Notes: generated by a model not told the origin, from the letters alone. 59,615 bases of DNA from Bordetella parapertussis (GCA_945911685.1 CAMEAW010000004.1:1-59615), one strand, 5' to 3'; counted from the stretch's first letter, positions 20,816-29,845 are shown. Translations and numbers: made by a program.

Positions 20816-22408
20816 ATGCATCAGCGCATTTTGATTCTTGATTACGGTTCACAGGTGACTCAGTTGATTGCACGTCGCGTGCGCGAGGCTGGTGTGTACT
20901 GCGAGCTTCATCCGGGCGATGTCTCGGCCGAGTTCTTAAAGAATCAGTTGTCGCAAGGGTTAAAAGGCATCATCCTGTCAGGCAGTCATGCCTCGGCGTA
21001 CGATGAATCATCGTTAAAAGTACCGGCCGAAGTCTTTAGCGCAGGTGTGCCCGTACTAGGGATTTGCTATGGCATGCAAGCCATGGCACAGCAGTTAGGC
21101 GGCGAGGTCAGTTACGCCGATCACCGTGAATTCGGCTACGCCGAGGTGCGTGCCCGCGGCCACACACGTTTGCTGAAAGATATCGATGACTTCACCACGC
21201 CCGAAGGGCATGGCATGCTCAAGGTCTGGATGAGTCATGGTGACCAGGTAACGCGTTTGCCTGATGGTTTCAAAGTGATGGCGTCAACCGCATCATGCCC
21301 GATCGCAGGCATGGCTGACGAAGCCCGTAAGTTTTACGCAGTGCAGTTTCATCCTGAAGTCACACACACAATTAAAGGCCAAGCCTTGCTCGAGCGCTTT
21401 GTGCACGAGATCTGTGATTGTCAGGGCGACTGGACAATGCCTAATTACGTTGACGAGGCGATTGCACGTATTCGTGAACAGGTTGGTGATGATGAAGTTA
21501 TTTTGGGTTTGTCGGGCGGTGTCGATTCATCCGTTGCTGCGGCCTTGATTCACAAAGCCATTGGCGATCGGCTGACCTGCGTGTTTGTCGACCACGGTTT
21601 GCTGCGCTTAGACGAGGGCAAGCATGTGATGGAGACCTTCGCCCAAAACATGGGCTTGCGCATCATTCATGTTGATGCCACTGAGCAGTTTATGGGCAAG
21701 CTTGCAGGCGTGTCTGACCCAGAAGCCAAACGCAAAATTATTGGTCGTGAGTTTGTTGAAGTGTTTCAAGCAGAGGCCGGCAAGCTTAAACAAGCCAAGT
21801 GGCTTGCACAAGGCACGATTTATCCTGATGTGATTGAATCGGCGGGTGCTAAAACGGGTAAGGCAGTTGCGATCAAGTCACACCATAATGTTGGCGGCTT
21901 GCCCGAGACCATGAATTTGAAATTGCTCGAGCCCTTGCGCGAATTGTTTAAAGACGAAGTCCGCAAACTAGGTGTGGCCCTAGGCTTGCCGCATGGCATG
22001 GTGTATCGCCATCCGTTTCCGGGCCCAGGCTTAGGGGTGCGTATCTTGGGTGCCGTCACAACTGAATTTGCTGATCTGCTACGCCGTGCCGATGCGATCT
22101 TTATCGAAGAACTCCGTAACACCATCGACCTTGAGACCAAACAAAGTTGGTACGACTTAACCTCGCAAGCGTTTGCAGTGTTCTTGCCCGTGAAGTCAGT
22201 GGGGGTGATGGGTGACGGGCGTACTTACGACTATGTCGTGGCGCTGCGCGCCGTGCAAACCTCAGACTTTATGACCGCAGATTGGGCGCCGTTACCTTAT
22301 CCTCTGTTAGGCAAAGTGTCGTCGCGCATTATCAACGAAGTACGCGGTATTAACCGCGTGGTGTACGACGTGTCTAGTAAGCCACCGGCGACTATTGAGT
22401 GGGAATAG
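20816..22408 (+). CDS. guaA: GMP synthase (glutamine-hydrolysing)
   Basis: Cytosolic enzyme that aminates XMP to GMP using glutamine and ATP. The 530-residue protein has an N-terminal class I glutamine amidotransferase (about 1-205) with the nucleophile Cys84 in [15 protein letters not shown] and His-Glu in QFHPEVTHT. The ATP pyrophosphatase domain follows with its P-loop in [13 protein letters not shown]. The C-terminal dimerisation domain ends in [19 protein letters not shown], the standard family end. The next gene starts 7 bp after the stop, so read-through into the sugar dehydrogenase gene is possible although the functions are unrelated. Confidence 0.97.
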   Translation: MHQRILILDYGSQVTQLIARRVREAGVYCELHPGDVSAEFLKNQLSQGLKGIILSGSHASAYDESSLKVPAEVFSAGVPVLGICYGMQAMAQQLGGEVSYADHREFGYAEVRARGHTRLLKDIDDFTTPEGHGMLKVWMSHGDQVTRLPDGFKVMASTASCPIAGMADEARKFYAVQFHPEVTHTIKGQALLERFVHEICDCQGDWTMPNYVDEAIARIREQVGDDEVILGLSGGVDSSVAAALIHKAIGDRLTCVFVDHGLLRLDEGKHVMETFAQNMGLRIIHVDATEQFMGKLAGVSDPEAKRKIIGREFVEVFQAEAGKLKQAKWLAQGTIYPDVIESAGAKTGKAVAIKSHHNVGGLPETMNLKLLEPLRELFKDEVRKLGVALGLPHGMVYRHPFPGPGLGVRILGAVTTEFADLLRRADAIFIEELRNTIDLETKQSWYDLTSQAFAVFLPVKSVGVMGDGRTYDYVVALRAVQTSDFMTADWAPLPYPLLGKVSSRIINEVRGINRVVYDVSSKPPATIEWE

Positions 22409-22415
22409 AAGTCTT

Positions 22416-23558
22416 ATGAGGGTACAGCTTGCTCGATTAATCCATGCCTTGCTGGTGTGCATGGCATGCTGCCTTCCCACTTGGGCTCAAGAAGCGACCT
22501 CGGTCTTCATTTCAGAAAAACACGCGTTCCGATTGACCACTTTGGTGACAGGACTTGAAAATCCTTGGTCCGTTGCTTTTTTGCCTGACGGTCGGCTGCT
22601 GGTCACTGAAAGGGCGGGACGCTTACGCTTAATGAGTCAAGATTTCAAACTGAACCCCAAACCGATTGATGGTTTGCCTGAAGTTGTGGCAAAAGGCCAA
22701 GGTGGTTTGTTTGATGTAGTCTTGCACCCTCAGTATGCTCAGAATGGCTGGATTTATTGGGCTTACAACGCGCCCGGGCCGGGAGGCTGGGGTACAGCTT
22801 TGGCCAGAGGTAAGCTTCAAGGCCACCGCATGACCGAGGTAGCGGTGCTGTTCAGCATGCAGCCTAAAACGCCTGCAAGCTATCATTTTGGTGGGCGTAT
22901 TGTGTTCGACCAAGCTGGCTTTGTTTATCTGACTTTGGGAGACCGTGGCGACAAAGATCGTGCCCAAAAACTGGGTGACCACGCTGGCTCTGTCATTCGT
23001 CTTCACGATGATGGTCGTGTGCCAGCCAACAACCCTTTTGTTAACCGTGCAGGCGCCCTGGCAGAAAAATGGACCTTGGGCAATCGCAACATGCAGGGTG
23101 CGGCACTGCATCCCCAAACGGGTGAACTGTGGACACACGAACACGGGCCCCAGGGTGGGGATGAGGTCAACGTGATGCGTTCAGGTTTGAATTACGGCTG
23201 GCCCGTTATCACCTACGGCGTCAATTACGGCTTGGGCACCAAAATTGGTGAGGGTCAGGCCAAAGCTGGCTTGGTGCAGCCCTTGCACGTGTGGGTGCCG
23301 TCGATTGCACCATCTGGCATGGCTTTTGTGAGCGGCTCACAGTTTCCTCAATGGCGGGGCAATTTGCTTGTGGGCGCATTGCGCGGGCAGATGCTGGTGC
23401 GTCTGACGCTCGACGGCGAGAAGGTCTTGGGCGAAGAGCGCTTGCTGCAAGGGCGGTCTCGCCTACGCGATGTGCGAATGGGGCCAGACGGTTTTGTCTA
23501 CTTGTTGACCGACGAAGTGCAAGGGGCTTTGGTGAGGCTGGAGCCAGTCAAACCTTGA
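22416..23558 (+). CDS. PQQ-dependent sugar dehydrogenase (soluble GDH / YliI-like), exported
   Basis: Predicted periplasmic six-bladed beta-propeller enzyme of the glucose/sorbosone dehydrogenase family, oxidising aldose sugars with PQQ. The ATG at 22416 starts a clear signal peptide (hydrophobic core LIHALLVCMACCLPTWAQ). Family segments are GLENPWSVAFLPDGRLLVTER, GGLFDVVLHPQYAQNGWIYW, the catalytic-His region HFGGRIVFD, LGNRNMQGAALHPQTGELW, HEHGPQGGDEVN and PSIAPSGMAFVSG. No PQQ synthesis gene is in the window, so the protein may rely on synthesis genes elsewhere or on external PQQ, or it may have another activity. A TTG 21 bp upstream is a less likely start. Confidence 0.88.
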   Translation: MRVQLARLIHALLVCMACCLPTWAQEATSVFISEKHAFRLTTLVTGLENPWSVAFLPDGRLLVTERAGRLRLMSQDFKLNPKPIDGLPEVVAKGQGGLFDVVLHPQYAQNGWIYWAYNAPGPGGWGTALARGKLQGHRMTEVAVLFSMQPKTPASYHFGGRIVFDQAGFVYLTLGDRGDKDRAQKLGDHAGSVIRLHDDGRVPANNPFVNRAGALAEKWTLGNRNMQGAALHPQTGELWTHEHGPQGGDEVNVMRSGLNYGWPVITYGVNYGLGTKIGEGQAKAGLVQPLHVWVPSIAPSGMAFVSGSQFPQWRGNLLVGALRGQMLVRLTLDGEKVLGEERLLQGRSRLRDVRMGPDGFVYLLTDEVQGALVRLEPVKP

Positions 23559-23725
23559 AAAGATCGATTCTGATTTACGATAGCTACCATGATTCAAACA
23601 CCAAGGTTCAAGCGTAGCAGGCCCTTGAGAACGATTCTTGAGTCTTTTTTTGCTCGGCAGGTTTAATCCCAATGCTAGAGCACCTTGTTGCGATTTTGTA
23701 GTTTTTGATTCTCGGAGCCCTAAAC

Positions 23726-24334
23726 ATGACAAATCCTTCGGCAGACGAACAGCGCTTTGCGCGCCTTCACGTCGATCAAATGACTGACGAGCAAAAGATT
23801 TACTTCAACTCGCTGATGGCTGGCCCCATCTCTGGGACAGGCAGTAAGGGGGTGGTGCAGGGGGCAACAAGCTTAGGGGCTCCTTTCAACGTTTTGTTAA
23901 GAAGCCCGGTTTTAGCTGAACGGATGCGCAAGGTCGGAGAATATCTGCGCTTTGAAAGTGCTATCCCAAAACGTTTAAACGAGTTCGCGATTCTGATCAC
24001 TGCTCGCACCTGGACGGCCCAATACGAATGGTACGCACACTTACGTTTAGCACTTAAAGAGGGGCTCGACCCTTTAATCGGTGAAGAGCTTGCGCAGGGG
24101 CAACGTCCTTCAAAGATGAAACCCGATGAAGAAGCTGTGTATGATTTTTGTCATGAGCTTCATACGCGTCACGGCGTAAGCGACGCACATTACAACGCCG
24201 TGCACAAGCTTTTTGGTGAACAAGGCGTTGTAGACTTGATGATGGTAAGCGGCTATTACGTGATGGTAGCGATGGCGTTAAACGTAAATCGTTCTCCGCT
24301 ACCAGAGGGCGCCATACCCATCCCAGAGCTTTAA
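23726..24334 (+). CDS. Carboxymuconolactone decarboxylase / AhpD-like family protein
   Basis: All-helical protein of 202 residues belonging to the carboxymuconolactone decarboxylase superfamily. The ATG at 23726 has GGAG upstream, and the first residues after it are polar, with no signal peptide. The core segment FAILITARTWTAQYEWYAHLRLALKEGL has the His of the family but lacks the CxxC of AhpD peroxiredoxin partners. It is therefore closer to the decarboxylase-like branch, whose real substrates are mostly unknown. It stands alone, 167 bp after the sugar dehydrogenase gene and convergent with the amine oxidase gene. Confidence 0.82.
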   Translation: MTNPSADEQRFARLHVDQMTDEQKIYFNSLMAGPISGTGSKGVVQGATSLGAPFNVLLRSPVLAERMRKVGEYLRFESAIPKRLNEFAILITARTWTAQYEWYAHLRLALKEGLDPLIGEELAQGQRPSKMKPDEEAVYDFCHELHTRHGVSDAHYNAVHKLFGEQGVVDLMMVSGYYVMVAMALNVNRSPLPEGAIPIPEL

Positions 24335-24353
24335 AGACGCGGCCGTTTCCGAT

Positions 24354-24397
24354 CAAGCCGCTTCGGTTAATCGTCCCAATAGCAACCGGCTTGTTTT
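24354..24397 (+). terminator. Possible weak terminator between convergent genes
   Basis: A 7-bp arm CAAGCCG (24354-24360) pairs with CGGCTTG (24387-24393) across a 26-nt loop and is followed by TTTT. The loop is long, so this is only a weak candidate. Confidence 0.3.
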
Positions 24398-24429
24398 ACT
24401 CTATGCTGAGCGCTATGGGTGCAGCGCTG

Positions 24430-25941
24430 TCAGCTCAACATTTTGTCTAAAGCAAGCTCAGCTGCAGATTCGCCTGCTCTGATAGCACCTTCAAAGTAGC
24501 CTGGCCAACGTGTAGATACTTCAGTACCTGCCCATATGATTGGCCCGATTGGTTCACGCCATGCAGGGCCAAAAGCAGTCCAAGTTCCTGGCGTTACAAA
24601 GTTGGTATACGCTCCACGTGTCCATTGCTCGTTTGGCCAATTGGCTTCATAGAAATGAGCGGGATTTGCGGCTTGTGGACCCCAATATTTCACAAGGTCG
24701 CTCATGATTGCTTGGCGGCGATCTTCCGCATTGAGTAAACCCAAGTTAACTGCTTTATTACTAGAAACGAAAGTCGTTAGAATGCCTGGTTTTCCAGAGG
24801 GCGGAGAGCTATCGGCTGTTAATTCTAGTAAAGGTAAATTACCAATTCCCATGCCACTTAAACCTTGGCTGCGCCAAAACGCAGTGGGATAAACGGCATT
24901 AACCTTGATGATGGAGCCCATAGGGGATCGCTGAATAAAGCCGCTGATTTGTGCTGGCAGTGGTGGAGAAAATTCAATACCCATTCTTAGCGGCGGAGGT
25001 ACCGCTACGATGACTGATTTTGCGGTGTAAGTGACACCAGACTTTACAGTCACTTTCACCATTTTTTCTGCATACTCAATGGATCTGACGGGTGCATTCA
25101 ATTGAATGGAGTCATTTAATTTTTGAGCGACGCGAATGGCTACTTGCCCTGCACCGCCATCGATGATCCAAGTTTCAGGTAATTCACTTTGAGGCGCGAC
25201 GGCCTGTTTCCAAGCAAGATGTAACATCGAGGCTTCACTAGGCTCGAAACCTCCTTCACCGCCTACACGGGTGAGCCATTCGATAGTAAATTTTGCGATC
25301 TCTGATCGACTATTTTGATCAGCCCACGTATGGATCGTTTGTGAATCAAGCACTTTGGCATTAGGAGTCAGCCACGGCTTGTCACGATTGACTTGCGCCA
25401 CAATTTTGGCCAACTTTTGATTTAATTCCTTTGTAGCCAGTAAATCCTCTGGTGAGAATGGCAATTCACTTGGCTCAAAGAACAACAAGCTTTTGTCATA
25501 GTCTTTTGCCAGATTGGCTAATACTTTTTTATCGTTCCATACAAATACACTTTTACCATCGTAGTAACTATCAAAGCGTTTAATTTTAAATTCATCTAGG
25601 ATGGCAAGAAAGCGAGTTTGCGTTGGGCCTACCCATTGACCACCTAAGTCGACCACACCATCCTCAATGGTCTTAGTGCTTACCATGCGTCCACCAACAC
25701 GCGCACGCGCCTCAAGCACAGTAACCGTCTTACCTGCTTTACGTAAAGTTCTCGCTGCCATTAAGCCTGAAAGGCCTGCGCCTACTACGATGACATCAAC
25801 ATTTGTAGCAGGGGATTGATTTCCATTTAAATTGTTTTGAGCATTAGCAAGACCGGCCGTTTCTGGTACCAAAAGACCAGAGCCCGCCAAGGCAACTAGT
25901 GATTGCCCCCCAAGATTTAAAAATTGACGGCGAGATGTCAT
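24430..25941 (-). CDS. Flavin-containing monoamine oxidase family protein, Tat-exported
   Basis: Probable periplasmic amine oxidase of 503 residues. The N-terminus MTSRRQFLNLGGQSLVALAG is a twin-arginine signal, consistent with export after FAD is bound. The FAD-binding Rossmann motif reads VIVVGAGLSGLMAARTLRKAG, followed by ARARVGGRM and VDLGGQWVGPTQTR. The C-terminal FAD segment is GTEVSTRWPGYFEGAIRAG, very like eukaryotic MAO. Where MAO has its covalent-flavin Cys, this protein has Ala (RGAYTNF), so FAD is expected to be non-covalent. It lies 50 bp downstream of the AOC-like gene and 2.7 kb from the TTQ amine dehydrogenase cluster, which suggests a role in amine oxidation. The substrate is unknown. 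Confidence 0.88.
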   Translation of the reverse strand: MTSRRQFLNLGGQSLVALAGSGLLVPETAGLANAQNNLNGNQSPATNVDVIVVGAGLSGLMAARTLRKAGKTVTVLEARARVGGRMVSTKTIEDGVVDLGGQWVGPTQTRFLAILDEFKIKRFDSYYDGKSVFVWNDKKVLANLAKDYDKSLLFFEPSELPFSPEDLLATKELNQKLAKIVAQVNRDKPWLTPNAKVLDSQTIHTWADQNSRSEIAKFTIEWLTRVGGEGGFEPSEASMLHLAWKQAVAPQSELPETWIIDGGAGQVAIRVAQKLNDSIQLNAPVRSIEYAEKMVKVTVKSGVTYTAKSVIVAVPPPLRMGIEFSPPLPAQISGFIQRSPMGSIIKVNAVYPTAFWRSQGLSGMGIGNLPLLELTADSSPPSGKPGILTTFVSSNKAVNLGLLNAEDRRQAIMSDLVKYWGPQAANPAHFYEANWPNEQWTRGAYTNFVTPGTWTAFGPAWREPIGPIIWAGTEVSTRWPGYFEGAIRAGESAAELALDKMLS

Positions 25942-25991
25942 GAAGATCCCCTAAATTTTTTATCTGGCTTGAGCAAATTTGAGGTCATGCC

Positions 25992-26465
25992 TCACTTTAG
26001 GTGAAGCACATGCCGCCAAGTTCCATCTGCTAGATGATTAGTTTCCATCCAGCCACTGGCATTGGCAAACTTTCCTGTACCCCCAATCACTGCGCGAGGG
26101 GTAGTTGCTGAGTTTTGTAGCGTAGCCTTAGCGCTTGAATATTCAGCAATCCCCTGAATAACAATTTGATCTGTAGTGCCTTGACCAAAAGAAAAAGTAG
26201 CACTCGTCATTCGGTATTGGATTTCCGTAGCGTCGACGATTCCGGTCGTTGTCATAATCCAATCCGTAGTCAATACATCCCCGTTATCTGTTTTCGCAGG
26301 AAAATGCCAAATCCTGATATCACCAACGGATTCACCAGGTTTGCCATGATCCAAAAAAGTCGGCGCTGGTACTGCAGGATGCAGCACGGTTATAGCTTTT
26401 TGGGCGTTAGCACCGAATGAAAATAGTGTGGCGAGCGAGATAAAAATTATTTTACAAATATTCAT
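25992..26465 (-). CDS. Exported allene-oxide-cyclase-barrel-like protein
   Basis: Small secreted protein of 157 residues. The ATG at 26465 starts a typical Sec signal peptide (MNICKIIFISLATLFSFGANAQ). An in-frame GTG at 26501 would put 12 extra residues in front of it and is unlikely. The mature part has the features of the allene oxide cyclase/dirigent-like beta barrel: GDIRIWHFPAKT, a repeated pattern of beta strands and the terminal RAVIGGTGKFANASGWMET. Bacterial members are of unknown function. It is the first gene of a probable two-gene unit with the flavin amine oxidase. The assignment rests on motif resemblance only. Confidence 0.6.
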   Translation of the reverse strand: MNICKIIFISLATLFSFGANAQKAITVLHPAVPAPTFLDHGKPGESVGDIRIWHFPAKTDNGDVLTTDWIMTTTGIVDATEIQYRMTSATFSFGQGTTDQIVIQGIAEYSSAKATLQNSATTPRAVIGGTGKFANASGWMETNHLADGTWRHVLHLK

Positions 26466-26863
26466 AGCGTGAGCACCGTATAAAAAAATAAGCTGTTGCA
26501 CAAGGGTTCAGCTTTAGTTGAGGTCTTACAGTAGTGTAGCGAGCCACTCTAAATTAGTATAGCCAAGTCGGTTGACTCTTCAATAGCTCATGGTTAGTAG
26601 AGCGCCAGAAATTACACAAATTAATTTACCACCCCACGCTAATCTGAATTACAGTCGCTAATAACAACTTAGATAGCACTGTTCGTAGGCATGGCCAGCA
26701 TCGTGAAGCCCTTCATCAGGCTGCCATTGTTCGAGTGCTTAGCTATTGAGTAGCCGTAGACATATTCATCAAGCCAAAGATATTTTGCAACACGTCTTGC
26801 ATCTGTACTGATCAAAAACGCTTCATCACATCCGTTTCTCAGTGTCTCAGCTTAGGTCTACTT
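26466..26863. other. Intergenic region between AOC-like gene and TorF-type porin gene
   Basis: This is a 398-bp divergent spacer that should hold promoters for both flanking genes. I see no convincing promoter, terminator or RNA. The only coding-like stretch is the 60-codon minus-strand fragment at 26669-26851, listed separately. Confidence 0.5.
26669..26851 (-). pseudogene. Possible protein-coding fragment without start codon
   Basis: One minus-strand frame is open for 60 codons between two TAA stops. Its translation includes ETLRNGCDEAFLISTD and KHSNNGSLMKGFTMLAM, which look protein-like, but there is no plausible start near the beginning. The first part recalls the NGxDEAxLxxTxG segment of branched-chain aminotransferase-type proteins, but this is too short to trust. 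An open run of this length is not rare by chance. Confidence 0.2.
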
Positions 26864-27700
26864 GTGAAATTAGCCCATATAAAATTTCTCACCTCACTTC
26901 ATATTTTGTTTCTGTTTGCGTTGGCCGGTAATGCTGCCCAAGCAAAGGGCGTGGCGGTTGATTCTTCAGACGAAGACGCATTTAATGCGAACCTAACCTT
27001 AAATAGTAATTGGGTATGGCGTGGCTTAGCACAAAGCGATTACAAGCCCGCTATTCAAGGCGGCTTTGAATATGCCGACAAAAGTGGTTTTTATATTGGC
27101 AACTGGAACTCCACCGCAAGATGGGTATCTGACGGAGGTTATGCCCAACACGCCCCTGTTGAAATAGATTTATATGCTGGTCTAAAGAGGGAGTGGATCG
27201 CCAAGGGCTTCGCGACTGATATTGGATTGATCCTATATGCTTATCCCACCAGTGGAATTAATCCGGGCTACACCAATCCAAATACAGCTGAGGTCTATAT
27301 TTCTCAGGAGTTCGATTTTGGTCCGGTTGATGGCACAGCAAAACTCTTTTACGCAATCAGTAATACCTTTGGAATTGCCAAGAGTGTGGGTTCTTATTAT
27401 TTAGAGTTAAACGTTAACTATGAAACGGGTTTTTTTGGCATCGTATTAAATAGCCATGTTGGATATCAAAAAATTAATGGTCAGTCTTACGAGGCAGGCC
27501 AACCATCATATTCTTATGCTGATTGGCTTTTTGGTATTTCAAAAGATTTGGGTGAGGGATTTTATTTCTCTGCCGCTTACGTTGGCACAAACGTAAAAAA
27601 GGGTAGTGGTGCTTTTTCCAATACATATGCCTATTCCACATCAACGGGTGGTAATGCTGGTGGCAATACAGTTTTTGTTTTACTGACTAAAGCCTTTTGA
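26864..27700 (+). CDS. TorF-type putative outer-membrane porin
   Basis: Outer-membrane beta-barrel protein of 278 residues that starts at GTG 26864. A signal peptide (core FLTSLHILFLFALAGNAAQA) is followed by the typical TorF/TIGR02001-like opening NANLTLNSNWVWRGLAQSDYKPAIQGGFEYA and then DKSGFYIGNWNSTA. Alternating aromatic strands continue to the end, which is a terminal aromatic residue (LLTKAF), as expected for BAM-dependent barrels. Proteins of this family are often placed next to nitrogen-compound transporters. It is convergent with the amine dehydrogenase operon (22 bp between 3' ends), so a role in admitting amines is plausible but inferred. Confidence 0.8.
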   Translation: MKLAHIKFLTSLHILFLFALAGNAAQAKGVAVDSSDEDAFNANLTLNSNWVWRGLAQSDYKPAIQGGFEYADKSGFYIGNWNSTARWVSDGGYAQHAPVEIDLYAGLKREWIAKGFATDIGLILYAYPTSGINPGYTNPNTAEVYISQEFDFGPVDGTAKLFYAISNTFGIAKSVGSYYLELNVNYETGFFGIVLNSHVGYQKINGQSYEAGQPSYSYADWLFGISKDLGEGFYFSAAYVGTNVKKGSGAFSNTYAYSTSTGGNAGGNTVFVLLTKAF

Positions 27701-27722
27701 ATGAGAGTTAAAGAAGGGTGGT

Positions 27723-28178
27723 TTAGGGCCAAGGATAATCAGCTACCAATTTACCTTCTGTAGCGTATCGCTTAGCGAGAGCTCGTCTGTAACCCACAAT
27801 GTCATCAATGTTGACTGCTCTTAGATGATCAACCTCTTCTGCTGTAAAGAGTTGAAAGGGCACATCGGGCTGGCCCAAACGCACTACGACATAATTCACC
27901 ACCGCAGCAATTTCCTTATTACTTAAACCGCTATACGCGATACCTGGTACGTGCATGAGGTACTTGCGCCCTTCAGCATCTGAAGTAAACGCTTTGACTA
28001 GACTGAGTGATGGCACGCCCCCGGTACGCGAGCCTGTGCCATCGCCACGATGACAGCCACTGCAATGCAAAAGGTAGTTATTCTTGGCGTTAAGGGTTTG
28101 CGCAAATGCCACTTGCCCAAGGGGGCCATTTGCTAAACACACTAATATCAGCCCTGTCAGCCATTTCTGACGACTCAT
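27723..28178 (-). CDS. Exported monohaem cytochrome c (second of the amine dehydrogenase operon)
   Basis: Periplasmic class I cytochrome c of 151 residues with a Sec signal peptide (LTGLILVCLANGPLGQVAFAQ) and one haem site CSGCH in NNYLLHCSGCHRGDGTG. The Met ligand is probably in YLMHVPG. The start overlaps the stop of the preceding cytochrome gene by 4 bp (ATGA). As the last gene of the amine dehydrogenase operon it is expected to carry electrons from the TTQ enzyme toward the terminal oxidases. No azurin or amicyanin gene is in the window, so these two cytochromes are the obvious electron acceptors. Confidence 0.85.
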   Translation of the reverse strand: MSRQKWLTGLILVCLANGPLGQVAFAQTLNAKNNYLLHCSGCHRGDGTGSRTGGVPSLSLVKAFTSDAEGRKYLMHVPGIAYSGLSNKEIAAVVNYVVVRLGQPDVPFQLFTAEEVDHLRAVNIDDIVGYRRALAKRYATEGKLVADYPWP

Positions 28179-28627
28179 TTCGCTCCTTTGCGTATCCCAC
28201 GTATCTCTGCATGTGGAAGCGGGGCTGCCTTAAGCTCATCAATCAAGGCAATACTGGGAGTAGAGGTCCCAGCATTTAATGTTTCTACAACGTATTTAGC
28301 GATCATTGCTAGCTCAGCGCTATCGATGAACGACTGCGCGGGCATAACCAAGCCACGATAATCGACGTCAGCGACAGTAATAGTGCCTGTCATACCGCCT
28401 GTCATCACACCGGCCATGTATTTTGCTCCATTCCCACCCAATGATTTCCATAGTTCAGGATTTTGCAATGGGGGTGCAAGACCCTCTACACCAACGCCTG
28501 CAGCGCCATGACAAGCAGCACAGCGGTTACCAAACAGTGACTTCGACTTATCCAAATCATCAGCCCAAGCGACTTGCGCAAGTGTTAAGACACCTATCGC
28601 TAGACTATTTGCGATTAACTTATTCAT
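28175..28627 (-). CDS. Exported monohaem cytochrome c (first of the amine dehydrogenase operon)
   Basis: Periplasmic cytochrome c of 150 residues. It has a signal peptide (MNKLIANSLAIGVLTLAQVAWA), one haem site CAACH in LFGNRCAACHGAAGVG, and a probable Met ligand in GLVMPAQSF. The gene overlaps the end of the light-chain gene by 8 bp, so its translation is likely coupled to it. The C-terminal tail (LIDELKAAPLPHAEIRG) extends beyond the haem domain. Similar small cytochromes are found next to aromatic amine dehydrogenase genes, and the role of electron acceptor is inferred from position. Confidence 0.85.
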   Translation of the reverse strand: MNKLIANSLAIGVLTLAQVAWADDLDKSKSLFGNRCAACHGAAGVGVEGLAPPLQNPELWKSLGGNGAKYMAGVMTGGMTGTITVADVDYRGLVMPAQSFIDSAELAMIAKYVVETLNAGTSTPSIALIDELKAAPLPHAEIRGIRKGAK

Positions 28628-29156
28628 CGGCCAACCCCACTAATACGGTGACAGTACAGTGATAGCCTTTTGCTTCATTGGCCATGCACCAGTTAACATC
28701 ATTATGTAAACCCATACGATAACCAGGGCGCTCGCCCTCGTTGTTATAGCAAAACAGAGAACCCACGACGACTGCTTTGCCGCAACAATCATTGTAAGAA
28801 ACCAGATAGCTCTTTTTGTCTGCGGGGTTGAGGCAAGTGCCCACCCACGCAACCTTAGACATCTCAGAGCCCGGAGGGCAAGCGGTCGCTGAACCACCAG
28901 AGCTTGCACAGGTATTGCCATCTATGGCGCAATAACGCCAATAATCGCACGAGTTAGGGTCTAGCGAGGTACTTGCAGCGTGCGCCACACCTGAGGATCG
29001 GTCAAAAGGCAAAACCGGCAGCAGCGCAGCCCCCACTAAGACGCCTCCAATTTTTGCCAGCAAGCTTCGACGGCCTGAAATACTAGCGCTTTTGCGAACG
29101 CAAATTTCTGTACGCCTGTCGATCCACGTCATTATTTTTTTTATTCGATTCAACAT
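28620..29156 (-). CDS. aauA: Aralkylamine (aromatic amine) dehydrogenase light chain, TTQ subunit
   Basis: Catalytic small subunit that carries tryptophan tryptophylquinone, made from two of its own tryptophans. The 178-residue precursor has a twin-arginine-like signal (SGRRSLLAKIGG) and mature start near residue 61. By alignment to methylamine dehydrogenase, the TTQ tryptophans are Trp104 (KVAWVGTC) and Trp156 (HNDVNWCMAN). The conserved acids Asp79 (AIDG) and Asp123 (NDCC) are present. HNDVNWCMANE and the C-terminal VLVGLA favour the aromatic-amine over the methylamine enzyme. The mature chain has 10 cysteines, not 12: the residues matching Cys38 and Cys86 of the Paracoccus enzyme are Ser85 and Leu134. 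A good ribosome-binding site (GGGAG) precedes the ATG. Confidence 0.92.
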   Translation of the reverse strand: MLNRIKKIMTWIDRRTEICVRKSASISGRRSLLAKIGGVLVGAALLPVLPFDRSSGVAHAASTSLDPNSCDYWRYCAIDGNTCASSGGSATACPPGSEMSKVAWVGTCLNPADKKSYLVSYNDCCGKAVVVGSLFCYNNEGERPGYRMGLHNDVNWCMANEAKGYHCTVTVLVGLADE

Positions 29157-29177
29157 CTGTATAGCTCCCTGAGCAAA

Positions 29178-29798
29178 TTAGAGATTGACCACGTCAAGGT
29201 CCCGGCGACGACTAGGTTGACCAACGTACTCTTGAATTGATCTGTAACCCATATCTGCAGCATTGAATAGACTATCCAATTGCTCTCGGGTGTTAATCAA
29301 TCCTTTGGCACGCACAGTACCATCGGCATCAAGCAGCACGGCAAAAGGCAGGCGAGAGACACGAAATGCCATCCCCAATGGTTGGGACAAGACATACGGT
29401 ATATCTGTAAGCGCATATTTATGCATGAACTCTAGATGCTGAGCCTCTTCACCATCGCTGGCTAAAACAATGTTGAGCCAGTTTGATTCACTATTGCGGA
29501 CAGAGTTAATTGCAGGCAGTAATTTATTGCAAATTGGGCAAGTGGGAGATAAAAAGAATAGCAGAGTACTTTTGGGTTGCATGCCACCGATCGTCACCTC
29601 GACTCCGGTTAAACCTGTGAGGCTAAATATGGGACTCGCCTCACCAATTTTGGGGCCGGCGTCGTTAATCATGGCACCCACGGGAGTAATGCGTTCGAAT
29701 AGAACACCAACTTGGCGAGCCAAGGCAAACACCATTACCAGCAAGATGAGCACTATTATTGTCAGAGCGGCAACGGCGAATATTAAGGTATCCATCAT
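29178..29798 (-). CDS. mauD: MauD-type thioredoxin-like disulfide maturation protein
   Basis: Membrane-anchored periplasmic thioredoxin-fold protein of 206 residues, needed in mau/aau clusters for maturation of the disulfide-rich light chain. An N-terminal transmembrane helix (FAVAALTIIVLILLVMVFAL) is followed by a thioredoxin domain with redox motif CPIC in FFLSPTCPICNKLLP and the cis-Pro region DIPYVLSQPLG. The ATG at 29798 is preferred over the TTG codon just before it. It lies between mauE and aauA in the order heavy chain - E - D - light chain. The ten-cysteine substrate (aauA) is 21 bp downstream. Confidence 0.9.
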   Translation of the reverse strand: MMDTLIFAVAALTIIVLILLVMVFALARQVGVLFERITPVGAMINDAGPKIGEASPIFSLTGLTGVEVTIGGMQPKSTLLFFLSPTCPICNKLLPAINSVRNSESNWLNIVLASDGEEAQHLEFMHKYALTDIPYVLSQPLGMAFRVSRLPFAVLLDADGTVRAKGLINTREQLDSLFNAADMGYRSIQEYVGQPSRRRDLDVVNL

Positions 29799-29845
29799 CA
29801 ACTAAAAACCCACCCAAAAGTGATTGCGACAGGTTGCATGTGAAC

